NCBI GenBank assembly: GCA_903870145.1
Contig: CAIQBO010000003.1
Location: 62,001 to 126,000, forward strand
Source: an uncultured Burkholderiales bacterium
GTDB taxonomy: Bacteria > Pseudomonadota > Gammaproteobacteria > Burkholderiales > Burkholderiaceae_C
Direction of reading: 5' to 3'
Length of the DNA: 64,000 nucleotides
A program made the translations under genes and the position numbers. The notes under the pieces are model-generated. The model saw only the letters and a list, made by a program, of their open reading frames with translations. It had not been told where the DNA came from and searched no databases. The first letter of the stretch is position 1, and each line of letters begins with the position of its first letter. Shown here piece after piece: positions 1 through 7,808 of this stretch.

Positions 1-58
1 TGTGCAAGGCCTGTGGCATGGGGGACGCGCCGATCATGGCGTGCTCGGCGCTGCTCAT
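1..58 (-). CDS. Sugar ABC transporter permease, MalG-like (5' fragment only)
   Basis: Only the first 19 codons lie in the window; the gene continues beyond base 1. The ATG at 58-56 overlaps the TGA of the upstream permease gene in an ATGA arrangement, which implies translational coupling. The visible N-terminus reads MSSAEHAMIGASP, a hydrophilic cytoplasmic start. Sugar ABC importers of this class usually encode the MalF-type and MalG-type permeases in tandem, so position is the main argument for a MalG-type partner. No transmembrane segment is visible, so the family call is inference from context. Confidence 0.6.
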   Translation of the reverse strand, partial: MSSAEHAMIGASPMPQALH

Positions 59-951
59 GCGCCCTGCCTTGTCGACGATTGCCGGCTTCGCACATAGATC
101 AAGGGGGCGACCATCAGCATCACCGTCAGAAGCAGCACTATCGCACCTGCCGAAGCCAGCGCAATATTGGCACGGCCAAACAAGTGGTCCATGATGAACT
201 TGGCAGGTACTTCACTGGCCGTGCCTGGCCCGCCCTGGGTCATTGAGACAACGGCATCAAACAATTTGATCACCCCAGTGGACAACAAGATGAAAACCGT
301 GGCCACAGTGGGCATCATCATGGGCAATACAATCGAGACATAGACTCTCCACGTGGGGATACCGTCCATGCGTGCAGCGCGCCAAATGTCCTCGTCGATG
401 CCGCGCAAGCCAGCCAACATGAGCGCCATGACCAAGCCGGATGACTGCCAAACAGTGGCCAGCACGATGGTGTACATGACGCGGTCGGGATCAACAATCC
501 AATCAAATTTGAAATTCTCAAAACCCCATAAGCGGATCGCTTGTTGAATGCCGTTGCCAGGGTTGAGCATCCATTGCCAAGTCAGCCCTGTGGCCACAAA
601 AGACATGGCATAGGGGTATAAAAAAACCGTGCGAAAAACACCTTCGCCTCTGACTTTTTGATCTATGAACACGGCCAGTAAAAAACCCAAGAGCATGCAC
701 AGCGCAATGAACAGGACGCCATAGAGCGCCAAATTTTCCAAGGACAAAAGCCAGCGCTCATTGGTGAACAAGCGCTCATACTGCGCCAAGCCCACAAACT
801 CATCTGAAGGGAAGGTGCGTGAGTTGGTGAAAGAAACTTTGAGTGACCAGGCCAGCGCGCCCAAGTAAGCCACCAACACAGTCAAGAGCATAGGCAGCAG
901 CGCGCCCCACGAGACTGATTGGCGGAAAATTTTCTTGACCTGGGCGTTCAT
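55..951 (-). CDS. Carbohydrate ABC transporter permease, MalF/UgpA type
   Basis: This 298-residue inner-membrane protein has about six hydrophobic segments, the first at roughly residues 15-38. The EAA loop that docks the ATPase is recognisable near residue 193 (RAARMDGIP, followed by an I-LP pattern). Length and layout fit MalF/UgpA-type sugar permeases without the long periplasmic P2 loop of E. coli MalF. It lies 16 bp downstream of the solute-binding protein gene and overlaps the next permease by 4 bp, so the three belong to one transcript. The neighbouring GH1 and GH5 enzymes suggest a beta-glucoside or short beta-glucan oligosaccharide as cargo. That substrate is inferred; nothing in the permease itself defines it. 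Confidence 0.9.
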   Translation of the reverse strand: MNAQVKKIFRQSVSWGALLPMLLTVLVAYLGALAWSLKVSFTNSRTFPSDEFVGLAQYERLFTNERWLLSLENLALYGVLFIALCMLLGFLLAVFIDQKVRGEGVFRTVFLYPYAMSFVATGLTWQWMLNPGNGIQQAIRLWGFENFKFDWIVDPDRVMYTIVLATVWQSSGLVMALMLAGLRGIDEDIWRAARMDGIPTWRVYVSIVLPMMMPTVATVFILLSTGVIKLFDAVVSMTQGGPGTASEVPAKFIMDHLFGRANIALASAGAIVLLLTVMLMVAPLIYVRSRQSSTRQGA

Positions 952-967
952 GCAAGATGCCCTCGTC

Positions 968-2197
968 TTAGCGCTTTAATGCAGTGGCAATGTCTTTCTG
1001 CACTTTTTCAACCGGCGTGTTCTTGTTCCAATAGGTGGTCAAAATGTCTTCCAAAGCGCCATTTTGATCTGGGCTGAGGTACACCTCGCCGTTACCCAAT
1101 TGGCGTGATTTGTCCTTCATGATGGCCAAACCTTGCTGCGCACAAATGTCCATTTTCGAGGCATCTACATCGGTTCGCACCGGGATCGATCCCTTTTTGT
1201 TACTGAACTCCACCTGAACAGCCGGTGACAACATCACAGTGGCCATCAATTTTTGAGCTTTGATGCTTTCAGGATCGTTGGTCTTTGGGAAAACAAACAC
1301 ATCACCTTGAATCACATAAGGCGAATGGGGCCCGAACCCTGCGATGCAGCCAAAGTCTTTACCAGCCACTTGCTTGGCCATGGCAAACTCCCCTTTGGCC
1401 CAATCTCCCATGATTTGAACACCCGCTTTACCGGTGATGAGCAAGGCCGTCGAATCATTCCACAACCGGCCTGGCGAGCCTTTGTCCACATACGACTGCA
1501 GGCGTTTGTAGGTTGTGAGCACATTTTTGAACGCGTCCGAGGAGATTGCTTTGGTGTCACGGTCGCGAAACACTTTCAAATACAAATCGGTGCCGCCCAT
1601 GTTGGCCAGCACCGCTGTAAAAACTGTGCCATCTTGCCAAGGTTGACCGCCATGCGCCAGAGGTATCAAGCCTGCAGCCTTGAGTTTGTCCAGTGCCACA
1701 AACAATTCGTCCATGGTTTTGGGTTCGCTGGCAATGCCCGCTTTTTTGAAGGCAGCTTTGGAGTACCAAATCCAAGTGGGCATGTGAATGTTCACAGGCG
1801 CTGCGTAGAAGTGCCCCTTGACTCGAACCACATTGAGCACAGTCTCAGGCAAAAATTTATCCCACCCACCCGCCAAAGCAATCTCGTCCAAGTTGTTCAG
1901 CATGCCTTGCTCAACAATGTCCAAGAATTGTTTGGATGTGTTGAACTGTGCAGCAGTTGGAGGTTTGCCGCCCACAATGCGGTTAATCGCCACGGCCCGC
2001 GCTTGTTCGCCACCCGCAATGGCTGTGTCGAGCCAAACACCTCCAGCGGCCTGGTAGGCCTCGGTGAATTTTTTAACGGCAGCTGACTCGCCACCCGATG
2101 TCCACCAGTGGATCACTTCTGCTTTAGGGCCAGCCGCCTGCGCCAAGGCCGACATGAACAGGAGGCAAGCTGTTGCACAGCGCTTGAGTTTCAACAT
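968..2197 (-). CDS. Periplasmic sugar-binding protein of an ABC importer (family 1 SBP)
   Basis: This is a secreted extracellular solute-binding protein of about 409 residues. The start is taken as ATG 2197: a GGGGAG ribosome-binding site lies about 8 nt upstream, and the ATG overlaps the TGA of the GH1 gene in an ATGA arrangement. An upstream in-frame start at 2230 would lie inside the GH1 gene and has less support. A Sec signal peptide follows the start (MLKLKR, a hydrophobic core, then cleavage near AQA-AGPKAEVIHWW). The mature N-terminus VIHWWTSGGE is typical of family 1 sugar-binding proteins such as ThuE or GacH-type. It should deliver oligosaccharide to the permease pair downstream. 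Cellobiose, gentiobiose or laminari-oligosaccharides are inferred ligands. Confidence 0.9.
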   Translation of the reverse strand: MLKLKRCATACLLFMSALAQAAGPKAEVIHWWTSGGESAAVKKFTEAYQAAGGVWLDTAIAGGEQARAVAINRIVGGKPPTAAQFNTSKQFLDIVEQGMLNNLDEIALAGGWDKFLPETVLNVVRVKGHFYAAPVNIHMPTWIWYSKAAFKKAGIASEPKTMDELFVALDKLKAAGLIPLAHGGQPWQDGTVFTAVLANMGGTDLYLKVFRDRDTKAISSDAFKNVLTTYKRLQSYVDKGSPGRLWNDSTALLITGKAGVQIMGDWAKGEFAMAKQVAGKDFGCIAGFGPHSPYVIQGDVFVFPKTNDPESIKAQKLMATVMLSPAVQVEFSNKKGSIPVRTDVDASKMDICAQQGLAIMKDKSRQLGNGEVYLSPDQNGALEDILTTYWNKNTPVEKVQKDIATALKR

Positions 2198-3567
2198 CAA
2201 AATTCTCCCCGCAAAAAAGCTTGATACCAAAGGCCGCTGGCTTTGAGACGGCGCTGCTGCGTCTGAAAATCAACATGGGTCAAACCAAAGCGCCGCACAT
2301 ACCCTTCTGCCCATTCAAAGTTGTCAAGCAAACTCCACGCAAAGTAGCCTTCAACGGGAATTCCAAGTTGCAAAATTTGATGCAAAGCTTTCAAATGGCG
2401 TTGCAAATAATCACGGCGCTTGACATCATGCACCACACCATCTGGCGAAACCAGGTCATCATAGGTCGAACCATTTTCCGTGAGAAAAATATGTTCGGGG
2501 TGATAGTCCCGTGCCACCCTGGCAAGTAACTCCACCATACCCTCAGGCGAGACCTCCCAACCAAAGTCTGTGCGCTCTATGTTTTCAAGCTCAACCACAC
2601 GTGTTTGCATCACGCCCTGAGAAGGTGCGTCGGCAACATTTTCAGGAAAGTAATAGTTCACCCCTAAAAAGTCAGTTGGCGTGGCAATGACGTTCATGTC
2701 ATTCGGTGCGACTTGCGGCGCATTGCTCCCCAATACAGCCCAAATGTCTTGAGGGTAGCCTCGCCCGTACAAGGCGTCAAGGAACCACCGGTTGCGCAGG
2801 CCATCGTGGCGCTGGGTGGCCGCCACATCTTCAGCGCGGTCTGACGCAGCCCTGAGCGGATGCAAGCTCAAAGCAGCCCCCACGCGGGCATCTGGCACAT
2901 TGCGCCGAATGACCGGAATGGCCAAGCCGTGTGAGACCAAAAGGTGGTGACAGACTTGCATGGCTACTTTGAAGTCTTTCAAGCCCGGTGCATGGTGCCC
3001 TTCAAAGTTGCCAATGAAGGCGGTGCACCAAGGCTCGTTGTGGGTGATCCAGTTTTTGACCCTGTCGCCCAAATGCCGGGTCATCACATCGGTGTAGGCC
3101 AAAAATGCATCGACCGTTTCCCGCTGGGCCCAGCCCCCTTGGTCTTGCAATGCCTGGGGCAGATCCCAGTGGTACAGGGTGGCCCAGGGCTCTAGGCCAC
3201 GTTCCAGCATGCCTTCGACCAAGCGAGAATAAAAATCCAGCCCTTGTGCATTGGGCTTGGCAGCTCTGCCATTGGGAAAGATGCGTGGCCAGGCGATTGA
3301 AAACCGGTACGCATTGGTGCCCAAGCTTTGGGCCAAATCCAAATCTGCCGGCCAGCGGTGGTAATGATCGCAAGCCACAGCACCGCTGCTTGCATCGCGA
3401 ATTTTTCCCGGCATCGATGTGAAACGATCCCAAATGGACTCCCCACGACCTCCCTCTTGCGCCGCACCTTCAATTTGATAGGAAGATGTCGAACTGCCCC
3501 AACGAAAATTCGCTGGGAAGTCAGTTCGCCTCAAATTCAGCTGCTCATTGATATTTGCTTTGGGCAT
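2197..3567 (-). CDS. bgl: Beta-glucosidase, glycoside hydrolase family 1
   Basis: This is a cytoplasmic retaining beta-glucosidase of 456 residues, the usual GH1 length. The N-terminal signature FRWGSSTSSYQIEGA is present. The acid/base glutamate is in THNEPW near residue 177 and the nucleophile in LTENGS near residue 366. No signal peptide is seen. ATG 3567 (MPKANINEQ) is preferred; the upstream TTG at 3609 falls inside the palindromic operator at 3593-3610 and is unlikely to be translated. The stop overlaps the start of the sugar-binding protein gene. The likely job is hydrolysis of imported beta-glucosides to glucose. GH1 enzymes can also accept galactosides or phospho-sugars, but the paired ABC importer favours unphosphorylated substrate. 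Confidence 0.93.
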   Translation of the reverse strand: MPKANINEQLNLRRTDFPANFRWGSSTSSYQIEGAAQEGGRGESIWDRFTSMPGKIRDASSGAVACDHYHRWPADLDLAQSLGTNAYRFSIAWPRIFPNGRAAKPNAQGLDFYSRLVEGMLERGLEPWATLYHWDLPQALQDQGGWAQRETVDAFLAYTDVMTRHLGDRVKNWITHNEPWCTAFIGNFEGHHAPGLKDFKVAMQVCHHLLVSHGLAIPVIRRNVPDARVGAALSLHPLRAASDRAEDVAATQRHDGLRNRWFLDALYGRGYPQDIWAVLGSNAPQVAPNDMNVIATPTDFLGVNYYFPENVADAPSQGVMQTRVVELENIERTDFGWEVSPEGMVELLARVARDYHPEHIFLTENGSTYDDLVSPDGVVHDVKRRDYLQRHLKALHQILQLGIPVEGYFAWSLLDNFEWAEGYVRRFGLTHVDFQTQQRRLKASGLWYQAFLRGEF

Positions 3568-3592
3568 GGTGACGGCTAAGCCGCTCTCACAA

Positions 3593-3610
3593 ATTGGAAA
3601 GGTTTCCAAT
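3593..3610. promoter_or_regulatory. LacI-type operator in front of the GH1 gene
   Basis: An inverted repeat ATTGGAAA-GG-TTTCCAAT with 8-bp perfect arms lies 26 bp upstream of the GH1 ATG. The core TGGAAA..TTTCCA resembles the binding sites of LacI/GalR-family regulators. A LacI-family gene ends 86 bp upstream, and two similar sites precede the TonB receptor. Assignment to that regulator is inference. Confidence 0.65.
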
Positions 3611-3626
3611 CGTACTCGACAGATAC

Positions 3627-3651
3627 CAAAAGGGTATCCGTAAGTACCCTT
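3627..3651 (-). terminator. Possible weak terminator after the lacI-type gene
   Basis: Read on the minus strand, a 7-bp stem AAGGGTA/TACCCTT encloses an 8-nt loop and is followed by a short TTTT-GG run. The U-tract is poor. It may attenuate read-through from the regulator gene into the GH1-ABC operon rather than fully terminate. Confidence 0.35.
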
Positions 3652-3696
3652 AGTTAAGCGATTTGCAAGGCGTCTTTCAAGAGCGTTTTGATTGGA

Positions 3697-4725
3697 CTAT
3701 TCAAGGCTCTTAAGCTGCGGCTCGAGTTGGAGCACCGATGAACGCCAGGTCACGCTGACAGGGAAACTTTTTTGAACGGGTTGCGCTTGCCCGTAGCACT
3801 GGTTAAGCAAGCATCTGAGCGCATTGGTGGTGATTTCACGCCAAGGGATATGCACCGAGGTTAACTGCGGCGCTGAGTAAGCAGCGCTGTGCGTATCGTC
3901 ATAGCCCATCACCGAAATTTGAGAAGGCACCGATATGCCAGATTGCTGAAAATAGGCCAAGGCACCCACGGCCATTTCATCATTGGCACAAAAAAGTGCT
4001 GTGAAACGGTGACCACTTGCCAATATTTTCTGCGCTGCCGCAAAACCTCCTTCAGGCGAAAAGTCACTGTGCTCCATCACAATTTTATTTTGCGAAATGT
4101 TATTTTTTTTCATCTCAGATAAAAAACCATCCATCCTGGCTGCATTGTCTGGTGCATCAGCTGAGCCCGAGATGATGGCAATATGGCGATGCCCCCGCTC
4201 GATCAAAGCCTTGGCAGCCAAGACGCCACCGCGCAAATGGTCGGCCGTGAAACACTGCTGCGCCATGCTGGGGAAAAAATGATTGAGCATGACGATGTTT
4301 TTTTGCTTTGCACCCAAGGCGGTTAAATCATCTTCCATCAGCGCGTTGCTCATGACTATCAATCCGTCGCAGCCACGCTCTAATAAAAAATCAATTCCCT
4401 CAACAGCTTGTTGCCTTGCATTGCCATCACCGCAGCCAAATGCCACAACCATATGGCGGCCGGTTAATCGAAGTTCTGTATCGATGGCGCTCAAAATGGG
4501 GGTGTAAAAAGTACCCTTCAAAATCGGGATGTACACACCGATCATTTGGGAGGTGCCCGACAGCAGTGAGCGGGCCGCATGCGAGGGCTTGAAGTCCAAC
4601 TGTTCAATGGCTTGCCGAACGCGCTGCGCCGTGGCCGCTGCCACTGAGCCCCGGCCGCTGACCACCCTGGATGCCGTGCCCACTCCGACACCGGCCAAAC
4701 GCGCTACATCCTTGATGGTCGACAT
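3697..4725 (-). CDS. LacI-family transcriptional regulator of the glucan locus
   Basis: This 342-residue protein starts at ATG 4725 (MSTIKDVARLAG), where the LacI helix-turn-helix begins; an earlier in-frame start at 4809 would add an unconserved tail. Residues 1-22 form the HTH, followed by the hinge (about residues 45-60, ending PSHAARSLL) and a periplasmic-binding-protein-like sugar domain (VIGVYIPILKG, then the C-terminal VTSVHIPWREI and a closing VTWRSSV). Such proteins normally repress until a sugar inducer binds. Position between the TonB receptor and GH1 genes, plus LacI-type palindromes in front of both, argue that it controls this locus. No operator is seen upstream of its own start, so autoregulation is not evident. 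Confidence 0.9.
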   Translation of the reverse strand: MSTIKDVARLAGVGVGTASRVVSGRGSVAAATAQRVRQAIEQLDFKPSHAARSLLSGTSQMIGVYIPILKGTFYTPILSAIDTELRLTGRHMVVAFGCGDGNARQQAVEGIDFLLERGCDGLIVMSNALMEDDLTALGAKQKNIVMLNHFFPSMAQQCFTADHLRGGVLAAKALIERGHRHIAIISGSADAPDNAARMDGFLSEMKKNNISQNKIVMEHSDFSPEGGFAAAQKILASGHRFTALFCANDEMAVGALAYFQQSGISVPSQISVMGYDDTHSAAYSAPQLTSVHIPWREITTNALRCLLNQCYGQAQPVQKSFPVSVTWRSSVLQLEPQLKSLE

Positions 4726-4784
4726 TGCATGATCTTTGTTTGTTGATCTTGATACAACGCAGGCATGTGCCATGCGTTGACGCC

Positions 4785-4823
4785 ATAAAAAAACCCTGCT
4801 GACACCCAAGTCAACAGGGTTTT
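4785..4823 (-). terminator. Rho-independent terminator of the TonB receptor gene
   Basis: Sixteen bases after the receptor stop codon, the minus strand reads AAAACCCTGTTGAC, a 6-nt loop, then GTCAGCAGGGTTTT running into TTT. The stem is about 14 bp with one G-U pair. This is a strong intrinsic terminator separating the receptor mRNA from the regulator gene. Confidence 0.85.
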
Positions 4824-4839
4824 AAGTTCAGCCTAGCGA

Positions 4840-7599
4840 TTAGAACTTATAGTTCAAGCCAATCAAGTACTGACGGCCATATTTTTCATAAATACCGGGG
4901 TACAACAGACTTGGCACTGTGCCGCTGTTGGAATCCACAGTCATCATGGTGCGGTAAGCCTCATTGGTCAGGTTATTGATCTGGAAAAGCACCGACAAGC
5001 CTTTGTAAGCACCCTTTTCGAAGGCATAGCCCACTTGGAAGTCGACAACCTTTTCTGGCTCGATCGTGGTGTAAGACGTATCACCCCAAGCGTTGCGCAC
5101 AGCGGCCATGTAGCGCGAGCGATAGCGCTGTGCCACGCGGGCTTGAACGCCATCTTTTTCATAGTAGGCCACCAAGCTGTTCACACGACCCGAGAGACCT
5201 TCCAAGGGGTTGTCAATGTTGTTGGCTTGGTGAATGCTGCTGGAGGTGAACGATGTGGAAGCAACCGCACCAAAACCTTGCAGCATGGGGTTGACCATGG
5301 CGCCGTCCAAGGCCAGTGTGAATTCATGGCCGCGCACATAGCCCCCATCACCATTGGCCATGGTGTTCATCGTGCCTTTGGTTGTGATGACTGCTGGCAC
5401 GCCCTTCAATGGGTCTGGGTAGCCGGTGAAGTCATAAGGAATGGTCTGTGTGTACACCGTTGATTTCAGTGACTTCAAGAAAGTTGCAGCTGAAACATAG
5501 CTGCGCTTGCCAAAGTATTTTTCCCACGACAAGTCATAAGCATTGGCACGCCATGGGTCCAACTGTGGATTGCCACCGGTGGCTGACCACAAGCCAGGTG
5601 CTGTGATCGCCCGTGCAATGTTGTTCACACCCGCGCGCATGTCTTCCATATTGGGCCGCGCCATGACTTGGGCAGCGCCAAAGCGAACCAGGGTGTTAGA
5701 GCCCAGATCACCAACCAAATTCAAACTGGGCAGGACATCGTCATACGCTTTGCCACCGCTCACAGCAATCGTGCCGGGGTTCATCCAAGCCAAGCCTGTT
5801 CCCTTTTGGTCCGCGTGCACCATTTGTAGACCAAAGTTGCCGCGCACTGGGACTGCGCCTGCCTTGAAATCCAAGCCAAATTTGGTGTACACCGTGGTGA
5901 TTTTTTCTTCTACGCCCCAAACACGATTGGGCGCGCTGCTCAAATCATCAGCGCGTGATGAAAACAGCCCTGTTGCGAGCAAACTGGCCACGTCAAAGTT
6001 GGCCACTGAAGGAATGCTGCCAAAGCCCAGCGTGGCTGGCGATTGCAAAATACCGGCGGGGAATGCAAGTGAAGTTTGACCCGTCTTCAAGTCGTAGGCT
6101 TCTTTCACAGCACTGTAGTCCTTGCTTCGGGTGCTGAAATTCACGCCACCTTCAAATTGGTAAACAGGGCCCCAATTGAGTTCGCGCTTGGCGGCCAATT
6201 TCAGGCCCTTCATTTCGTCCGTGATGTTGAAAATTCGGGCTGCACCCATCTGCCCCCAAAATTGTTGCAACTGCATGACGGCAGGGTTGGCCCAGTCAAT
6301 GCTAGGCACAAACTGCGAGAAACCATTCATGGAAATATTGGTGCTGGTAAAGCCTGAAGCAGTGGTCGGGCCAGCGTACATTTCTGCGGTTTTCTCGTCA
6401 CGCTTACCGCGTGAATAGCTCAAATCGGCAATGGTGGTCCATTGGCCGACTTTCAACTCATTGTTCAATCCGATAGCACCAATGGAGTCGTCACGCTGGT
6501 TGTCACGTGAGAGCAACTTGCCAGAGATGTTGTCAATGCCGCCGCCGACTGTCAACTTTTCACCACCAAATGTGGCATAGACGGGGTTGGTATAAGTCAC
6601 GCCATTCCATGTATTCATTTCAGCTTGGAACTCACGGCCCACGGCTTTTTTGCTGAATTTGGAATAGTACAAATCAAGCACAGTGTGCAAATCTTTGTTG
6701 GGCTTGAATTCAATCACAGCCATCGCGCCGTCACGGACTTGGCTGGTCGAAAACGCTGTGGCTTCAAAGCCTTGCAAAGAAACTGCATCACGCGCCACCC
6801 CTTTGATGCCGCAATCACCACCGCACCAATCAGCGGGGAAAGACTTGGTGTTGGCCGTGTTGGCCCACCACCAGTTCGAATAATGCTGCTGCTGCTCAGG
6901 CTTGTCCAAATGCGCAAAACCCAAAGCCACACCCACAGTTCTGTCATCAGACTGGTTCACATACGAAGCACTGACGCGATTGCCTTTGCTGCTCACGCCA
7001 GGAATTTGATCGCCATTGGAGTTGGACTCTCCACGAATATTCACATTGCCCTGCTTGCCTTTGAAGTCCAAAGGACGCACGGTCAGCATGTTGATCGTGC
7101 CTGACAAACCTTGGGCGCTCAGTGAGGCATCGGGCGTTTTGTAAAGTGTTGCGCCCGACATCAGCTCAGACGGAAACTGATCGAACTCCACAGAGCGGTC
7201 AGAGCCGCTGCTGACCATCTCGCGGCCGTTGAGCAAAGTCACGCCAAATTTAGGCGCCAGACCACGAATCGACAGCACCTGCGAGTTGCCATTCACGCGC
7301 TGTGCAGCCACACCGGGCAATCTGGCCAATGACTCGGCCATGCTCACATCGGGCAATTTACCCAAATCTTCAGCCGTGATGGATTCCACGATGGAGTCGG
7401 AATTTCTTTTGACGGCAATGGAGCTTTCGATACTGCCGCGAATACCCGTGACTACCACGGCATCGACGCCGGCTTGTTGCGCATAGGCAGCACCCATGGC
7501 AAACAAAAGGGTGGAACATGCTGCCGCTACAGGGCTGATTCGCACGACTGCGCGGCGTAAGCCTGTGGCCTGTCTCTGCGTGAGGGCGTTAGATTTCAT
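4840..7599 (-). CDS. TonB-dependent outer-membrane receptor (carbohydrate type)
   Basis: This 919-residue outer-membrane active transporter starts at ATG 7599 with a well placed AGGAG 8 nt upstream. A long signal peptide ends near residue 40 (MGAAYA-QQ). A TonB-box-like VDAVVVTGIRGS follows, then the plug domain (VESITAEDLGKLPDVSMAESL, with LSIRGL and TLLNGR motifs). The remainder is beta-barrel, closing with the aromatic end YLIGLNYKF. The plug wording is typical of the large receptor subgroup found in Xanthomonas, Caulobacter and relatives, which often takes up glycans. Neighbouring GH5 and GH1 genes suggest beta-glucan oligosaccharides. Two LacI-type operator sites lie in its 5' region and a strong terminator follows it, so it is probably its own regulated unit. 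Confidence 0.92.
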   Translation of the reverse strand: MKSNALTQRQATGLRRAVVRISPVAAACSTLLFAMGAAYAQQAGVDAVVVTGIRGSIESSIAVKRNSDSIVESITAEDLGKLPDVSMAESLARLPGVAAQRVNGNSQVLSIRGLAPKFGVTLLNGREMVSSGSDRSVEFDQFPSELMSGATLYKTPDASLSAQGLSGTINMLTVRPLDFKGKQGNVNIRGESNSNGDQIPGVSSKGNRVSASYVNQSDDRTVGVALGFAHLDKPEQQQHYSNWWWANTANTKSFPADWCGGDCGIKGVARDAVSLQGFEATAFSTSQVRDGAMAVIEFKPNKDLHTVLDLYYSKFSKKAVGREFQAEMNTWNGVTYTNPVYATFGGEKLTVGGGIDNISGKLLSRDNQRDDSIGAIGLNNELKVGQWTTIADLSYSRGKRDEKTAEMYAGPTTASGFTSTNISMNGFSQFVPSIDWANPAVMQLQQFWGQMGAARIFNITDEMKGLKLAAKRELNWGPVYQFEGGVNFSTRSKDYSAVKEAYDLKTGQTSLAFPAGILQSPATLGFGSIPSVANFDVASLLATGLFSSRADDLSSAPNRVWGVEEKITTVYTKFGLDFKAGAVPVRGNFGLQMVHADQKGTGLAWMNPGTIAVSGGKAYDDVLPSLNLVGDLGSNTLVRFGAAQVMARPNMEDMRAGVNNIARAITAPGLWSATGGNPQLDPWRANAYDLSWEKYFGKRSYVSAATFLKSLKSTVYTQTIPYDFTGYPDPLKGVPAVITTKGTMNTMANGDGGYVRGHEFTLALDGAMVNPMLQGFGAVASTSFTSSSIHQANNIDNPLEGLSGRVNSLVAYYEKDGVQARVAQRYRSRYMAAVRNAWGDTSYTTIEPEKVVDFQVGYAFEKGAYKGLSVLFQINNLTNEAYRTMMTVDSNSGTVPSLLYPGIYEKYGRQYLIGLNYKF

Positions 7600-7626
7600 A
7601 GAGGGTCTCCTAGGGTCGATTTAAAA

Positions 7627-7662
7627 TGTTCCGTGAAAGTCAAGCTTTTCACTCACGGAACA
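7627..7662. repeat. Inverted repeat in the leader of the TonB receptor gene
   Basis: Perfect 10-bp arms TGTTCCGTGA and TCACGGAACA are separated by 16 bp, with a nested GTGAAA..TTTCAC pair inside. The element lies 28 bp upstream of the receptor start codon, within the probable 5' leader. It could be an RNA hairpin or a regulator site. It does not match the LacI-type sites next to it. Confidence 0.5.
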
Positions 7663-7688
7663 AGGCGTTTTCATGCTTTGCATCCGAA

Positions 7689-7725
7689 TAGAAACGATTC
7701 CACTTTCGAGATGGAATCGTTTCCA
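7689..7725. promoter_or_regulatory. Paired LacI-type operators upstream of the TonB receptor
   Basis: Two near-palindromic sites lie head to head: TAGAAACGATTCCA (7689-7702) and TGGAATCGTTTCCA (7712-7725), centres about 23 bp apart. They are inverted copies of each other, forming 12-bp arms around a 9-nt spacer. The TGGAA-TCG-TTTCCA pattern is the classic LacI/GalR-family operator shape and resembles the site before the GH1 gene. Two-helical-turn spacing would suit co-operative binding. The cognate regulator is inferred to be the adjacent LacI-family protein. Confidence 0.7.
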
Positions 7726-7808
7726 TTGGTGGAACTTTAGCACCCTCTGAAAACTAAACACACTAGAGGAATCCCTAATCTGGTGCAATTTAACGTCAAA
7801 AAATTGAC

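Noticed and set aside
3568-3609. GH1 start at TTG 3609
   Set aside because: The codon lies inside the palindromic operator and the added residues are not conserved in GH1 enzymes.
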